A DNA stretch of 18,282 nucleotides from Hamiltosporidium magnivora (lineage: Eukaryota > Microsporidia > Dubosqiidae), in assembly GCA_004325065.1 (NCBI GenBank), contig PITI01000163.1:1-18282 (forward strand), written 5' to 3'. Shown here piece after piece: positions 17,204 to 18,282 of this stretch (its first letter is position 1; each line of letters begins with the position of its first letter). The notes beneath the pieces are model-generated. The model saw only the letters and a list, made by a program, of their open reading frames with translations, had not been told where the DNA came from and searched no databases. The position numbers and the translations under genes were made by a program.

Positions 17204-18166
17204 TCATAATCCCGTAGTTTTTAAGTTTGATAGTCTAAAATATTTCTTATCATTCATATGTATTTGTAACAAGGGTATGTGTTCTTCGTGAAATTATGCT
17301 TCATATATTTTATATCCAGATACATGCCAGTCTCTTTGGAAATTGTTTTTAACCAAACGTCCTTTATTGATTGAACCAAATAATACTACATCTGTTTGAA
17401 ATACTACTAACTGAGTGTTTGCTTCTATTCCAAATAGTATTATGTGCATCATGAGACAAATTCTATGATATTCAGTTACAATATAATATTAGATTAATCT
17501 TAAACTAATTCCTTAATAAGACATAATATTTCGGCTTATAAATTGTATTTTATAAGGTATTCTTTTTAACCATCTGAAGCAAAACTTATAAAGTCTGCCA
17601 ACTCCAATTGTTCGAATCTTAATTGTTTTTTTTTCAAAATGCATTTTCGGTCTTTTTTTTGGAATTTCGACAGCTGTTCTTACCGGGTTTCTATTTTTAT
17701 TTCCGCATAGTCATTTAAAGATTTCTGGAACCGAAGACTTGTAATTCGCTTTGAAACTTATGACTTTATACGGCAAAAAATGTCGATTTAGACACTAACA
17801 TCACCATTTTGCAATAAGTATAATTCATCCCAAAATTTTTTTAGTTGATTCACTGATTTTGCTCGCATTTCTAGCTATTTAGGACTCTTGATATTAGCCT
17901 TCTGCATCCCAAGATACATTTCTGTTCTGAGGACAAATATATTTTCCCTGAGGAGTGGCTCAAATTATTTCTTAAAGAGTTCCAGAAATAATAAACGCTC
18001 AAATCTATTTCTGGTATTTAATAGCTTTAAGTGTACGTTTTGACTTTCTATTTTGATATGGTAGTTTTGCAGTTCTTTTTTTATGAATTTCTCTCATTAT
18101 TACTTGTTCGAACCCGTTTTTTTCATTTAGAAAGCCTCTATTACATATAGACGTGTTTTATTATAA
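17204..18166 (-). pseudogene. Decayed protein-coding sequence, unidentified
   Basis: One minus-strand frame runs from about 18166 down to a TGA at 17206-17204, about 320 codons, with about 13 stops where roughly 29 would be expected. Two blocks are fully open. One of 65 codons (about 17720-17520) includes NRNPVRTAVEIPKKRPKMHF and IGVGRLYKFCFRWLKRIPYK. The other, of 64 codons (about 17490-17300), includes IEANTQLVVFQTDVVLFGSI then NKGRLVKNNFQRDWHVSGYK. An upstream piece (about 18120-18015) reads GFEQVIMREIHKKRTAKLPY. Near 17960 is KYICPQNRNVSW, possibly one half of a metal-binding pair. No family was recognised. Basic composition and repeat-rich surroundings suggest a mobile element, but this is inference. 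It may extend beyond the right edge. Confidence 0.55.
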
Positions 18167-18282
18167 TTTTAAATGTTAAAAGCTTCGCTCCTCTGATAAA
18201 TAATATTTCATTCTTTTCGGAAAATTAAAATTAAACAAAAAAATATGTGCAATTTATAGGGTTTTTCGATCAATATAATAAT

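Noticed and set aside
18105..18120. GTTCGAACCC followed by a T run, like a tRNA B box and terminator
   Set aside because: The flanking bases do not form a T-arm stem, no acceptor stem pairs, and a minus-strand coding relic explains the sequence better.
17204..18166. IS1595/ISXO2-like transposase as the identity of the right-edge relic
   Set aside because: A single C-P-x-x-R-N segment is suggestive, but the DDE residues and the second cysteine pair were not found.

Overview
The window reads as nuclear DNA of a microsporidium, probably one with an expanded, AT-rich genome (Hamiltosporidium- or Edhazardia-like; the genus is a guess). Four conserved eukaryotic proteins are recognisable, none with an intron: the mitosomal LYR-family protein ISD11 (partial, left edge), VID27, the kinetochore protein NDC80/HEC1, and gamma-tubulin. 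Each chosen start codon has a CCC triplet 3 to 11 nt upstream, which is the CCC-like start signal known from microsporidia. That motif decides the gamma-tubulin start, placing it 30 nt inside the longest reading frame.

Layout. 1-238: ISD11 (-). 239-533: AT-rich spacer with short repeats. 534-2312: VID27 (-). 2313-2906: divergent spacer holding three 74-bp tandem units. 2907-4673: NDC80 (+). 4674-15027: a gene desert of about 10 kb made largely of decayed coding sequence. 15058-16401: gamma-tubulin (+). 16402-17203: AT-rich spacer. 17204-18166: an unidentified decayed reading frame (-).

The desert holds one copy of a dispersed repeat (5029-5750, +), a possible secreted-protein ORF (6229-6636), a broken leucine-rich-repeat-like gene (7331-8441), an unidentified broken gene (8661-10155, -), a GC-rich island and a U6-like patch (10261-11010), a clearly recognisable hAT transposase relic of the ZBED5/SCAND3/GTF2IRD2 kind (11595-12644, +), and a second, more decayed copy of the dispersed repeat in the opposite orientation (13886-14542, -).

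Functionally, NDC80 (kinetochore) and gamma-tubulin (spindle-pole nucleation) both serve the spindle, ISD11 serves Fe-S cluster assembly in the mitosome, and VID27 is a cytosolic beta-propeller-like protein of unclear role. Nothing indicates co-regulation. I found no convincing new multi-gene system. The most informative content is the fossil record of transposon and gene decay between housekeeping genes, which ORF calling alone misses.
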